From assembly GCF_900109945.1 (NCBI RefSeq), contig NZ_FOBX01000002.1, positions 620,001 to 684,000 of the forward strand: a stretch of 64,000 nucleotides of DNA, read 5' to 3'. Both the position numbers and the translations under genes were made by a program. Below, in pieces: positions 63,255-64,000 of the stretch. The stretch is from Bradyrhizobium sp. OK095 (lineage in GTDB: Bacteria > Pseudomonadota > Alphaproteobacteria > Rhizobiales > Xanthobacteraceae). The notes beneath the pieces are model-generated. The model ran no database searches and was not told where the DNA came from. It saw nothing but the letters and a program-made list of their open reading frames with translations. The first letter of the stretch is position 1; each line of letters begins with the position of its first letter.

Positions 63255-64000
63255 ATGGTTCCAATGCTGGACTTCAGGTCGATCGAGACGTTCCTCTGGG
63301 TTGTGAAGCTCGGCAGCTTCCGCGGCGCCGCAGCACGGCTCAATACGACCCAGCCGGCGATCTCCCAGCGCATCGCCGGGCTCGAGCGCGAGATGGGCGT
63401 GAAGCTCTTGAACCGGGATCATCGCGTGGCCTCGCCGACGCCAAGCGGCCGGCAGATGATGGTCTATGCCGAGAAGCTGATCGGTCTGCGCGCTCAGATG
63501 ATGGCCGAGGTCGGTGACCGCTCGGCCATGCGCGGCGTGATGCGTCTCGGCGTCGCCGAGACCATCGTACACACCTGGCTGCCGCGGCTGGTGAAGAGCA
63601 TGAACGAGGTCTATCCGAACCTGTCGCTGGAGATCGAGGTCGACATCACGCCGAACCTCACTGCGCGCCTGCTCGCGCAGGAGATCGAGCTCGCCTTCGT
63701 CGTCGGACCGCTGTCGACCTCGGGCGTGCACAACCGCGTGCTCGCCGATTATCCGATCGGTTTCCTCGCGAGCCCCTCGCTCGGCCTCGGCAACGGTCGC
63801 GTGACGCGCGCCGAGCTGGCGCGGTTTCCGATCATCACTTTCCCGCGCAAGACGCGCCCCTACGAGGTCGTGCGCGAGGTGTTCGACCGGCCGGAGCTAC
63901 CGCCGATCCGGCTGCATGCGTCCGCGTCGCTTGCGACCGTGATCCACATGGCGGTCGAAGGGCTCGGCATCGCCGTGATCCCCGACGCCATTGTCGAGAA
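63255..64000 (+). CDS. LysR-family transcriptional regulator, C-terminal end cut off
   Basis: The first 248 residues are present; the gene runs off the window. The N-terminal helix-turn-helix reads ETFLWVVKLGSFRGAAARLN and TTQPAISQRIAGLEREMG, typical of LysR proteins. The start of the effector domain follows (GVMRLGVAETIVHTWLPRLV). ATG at 63255 or 63264 is possible. By position it probably activates the hydro-lyase/transporter operon when its small-molecule inducer is present. Confidence 0.9.
   Translation, partial: MVPMLDFRSIETFLWVVKLGSFRGAAARLNTTQPAISQRIAGLEREMGVKLLNRDHRVASPTPSGRQMMVYAEKLIGLRAQMMAEVGDRSAMRGVMRLGVAETIVHTWLPRLVKSMNEVYPNLSLEIEVDITPNLTARLLAQEIELAFVVGPLSTSGVHNRVLADYPIGFLASPSLGLGNGRVTRAELARFPIITFPRKTRPYEVVREVFDRPELPPIRLHASASLATVIHMAVEGLGIAVIPDAIVE

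Overview
The window reads as chromosomal DNA of a Bradyrhizobium-like alphaproteobacterium. This rests on high GC, start codons preceded by GGGAGG-type ribosome sites, and gene content: several acyl-CoA clusters, a Liv-type ABC transporter, four chemoreceptors and a PEP carboxylase. Many gene gaps also hold palindromic repeat elements. No tRNA, rRNA, CRISPR array, transposase or integrase was seen. Genus is inferred, not proven.

Layout. 1-5.5 kb: tail of a fumarylacetoacetate-hydrolase-type gene, a ThDP enzyme, an AlkB plus second Fe(II)/2-oxoglutarate oxygenase pair, and a DUF2848-amidase pair. 5.6-9.4 kb: an operon of Zn-ribbon/OB-fold (DUF35) protein, thiolase-like protein and SDR, then a Tat-exported SMP-30-type lactonase. 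9.4-13.3 kb: ppc, followed by about 1.1 kb of repeat-derived DNA. 13.3-16.1 kb: a less GC-rich pocket with a small membrane protein, a secreted epoxide-hydrolase-like protein and a divergent TetR regulator with an obvious palindromic operator, then YccF. 16.3-19.9 kb: glgX and a membrane-anchored retropepsin-like protein.

19.9-42.5 kb is a dense acyl-CoA region on both strands: two acyl-CoA ligases, three crotonases, two SDRs, two acyl-CoA dehydrogenases, a VOC protein, a flavin reductase-like protein, a YghU-type GST, a chemoreceptor, a Baeyer-Villiger monooxygenase, a nitronate monooxygenase-like protein and a thiolase-like protein. Its centre holds an APH-type kinase with a DUF6285 partner and an ACAD10/11-like dehydrogenase. 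This is the gene set known from phosphorylation-dependent catabolism of 4-hydroxyacyl-CoA (levulinate-type pathway), and I consider it the most interesting part of the window.

42.6-47.1 kb: an RND efflux pump with its adaptor. 47.2-53.2 kb: three consecutive chemoreceptors with different sensors (PAS, Cache, four-helix bundle), two of which share a recently homogenised signalling end. 53.3-57.4 kb: otnK-otnI-ltnD divergent from otnC, an L-threonate/D-erythronate pathway. 57.5-64 kb: a LysR regulator (cut by the window end) divergent from a DUF1445 hydro-lyase, a periplasmic binding protein and livH-livM-livG-livF, probably one uptake and catabolism operon.

Gaps between genes, especially convergent ones, are commonly filled by palindromic elements of at least eight sequence types. 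One of them supplies a gene's stop codon.
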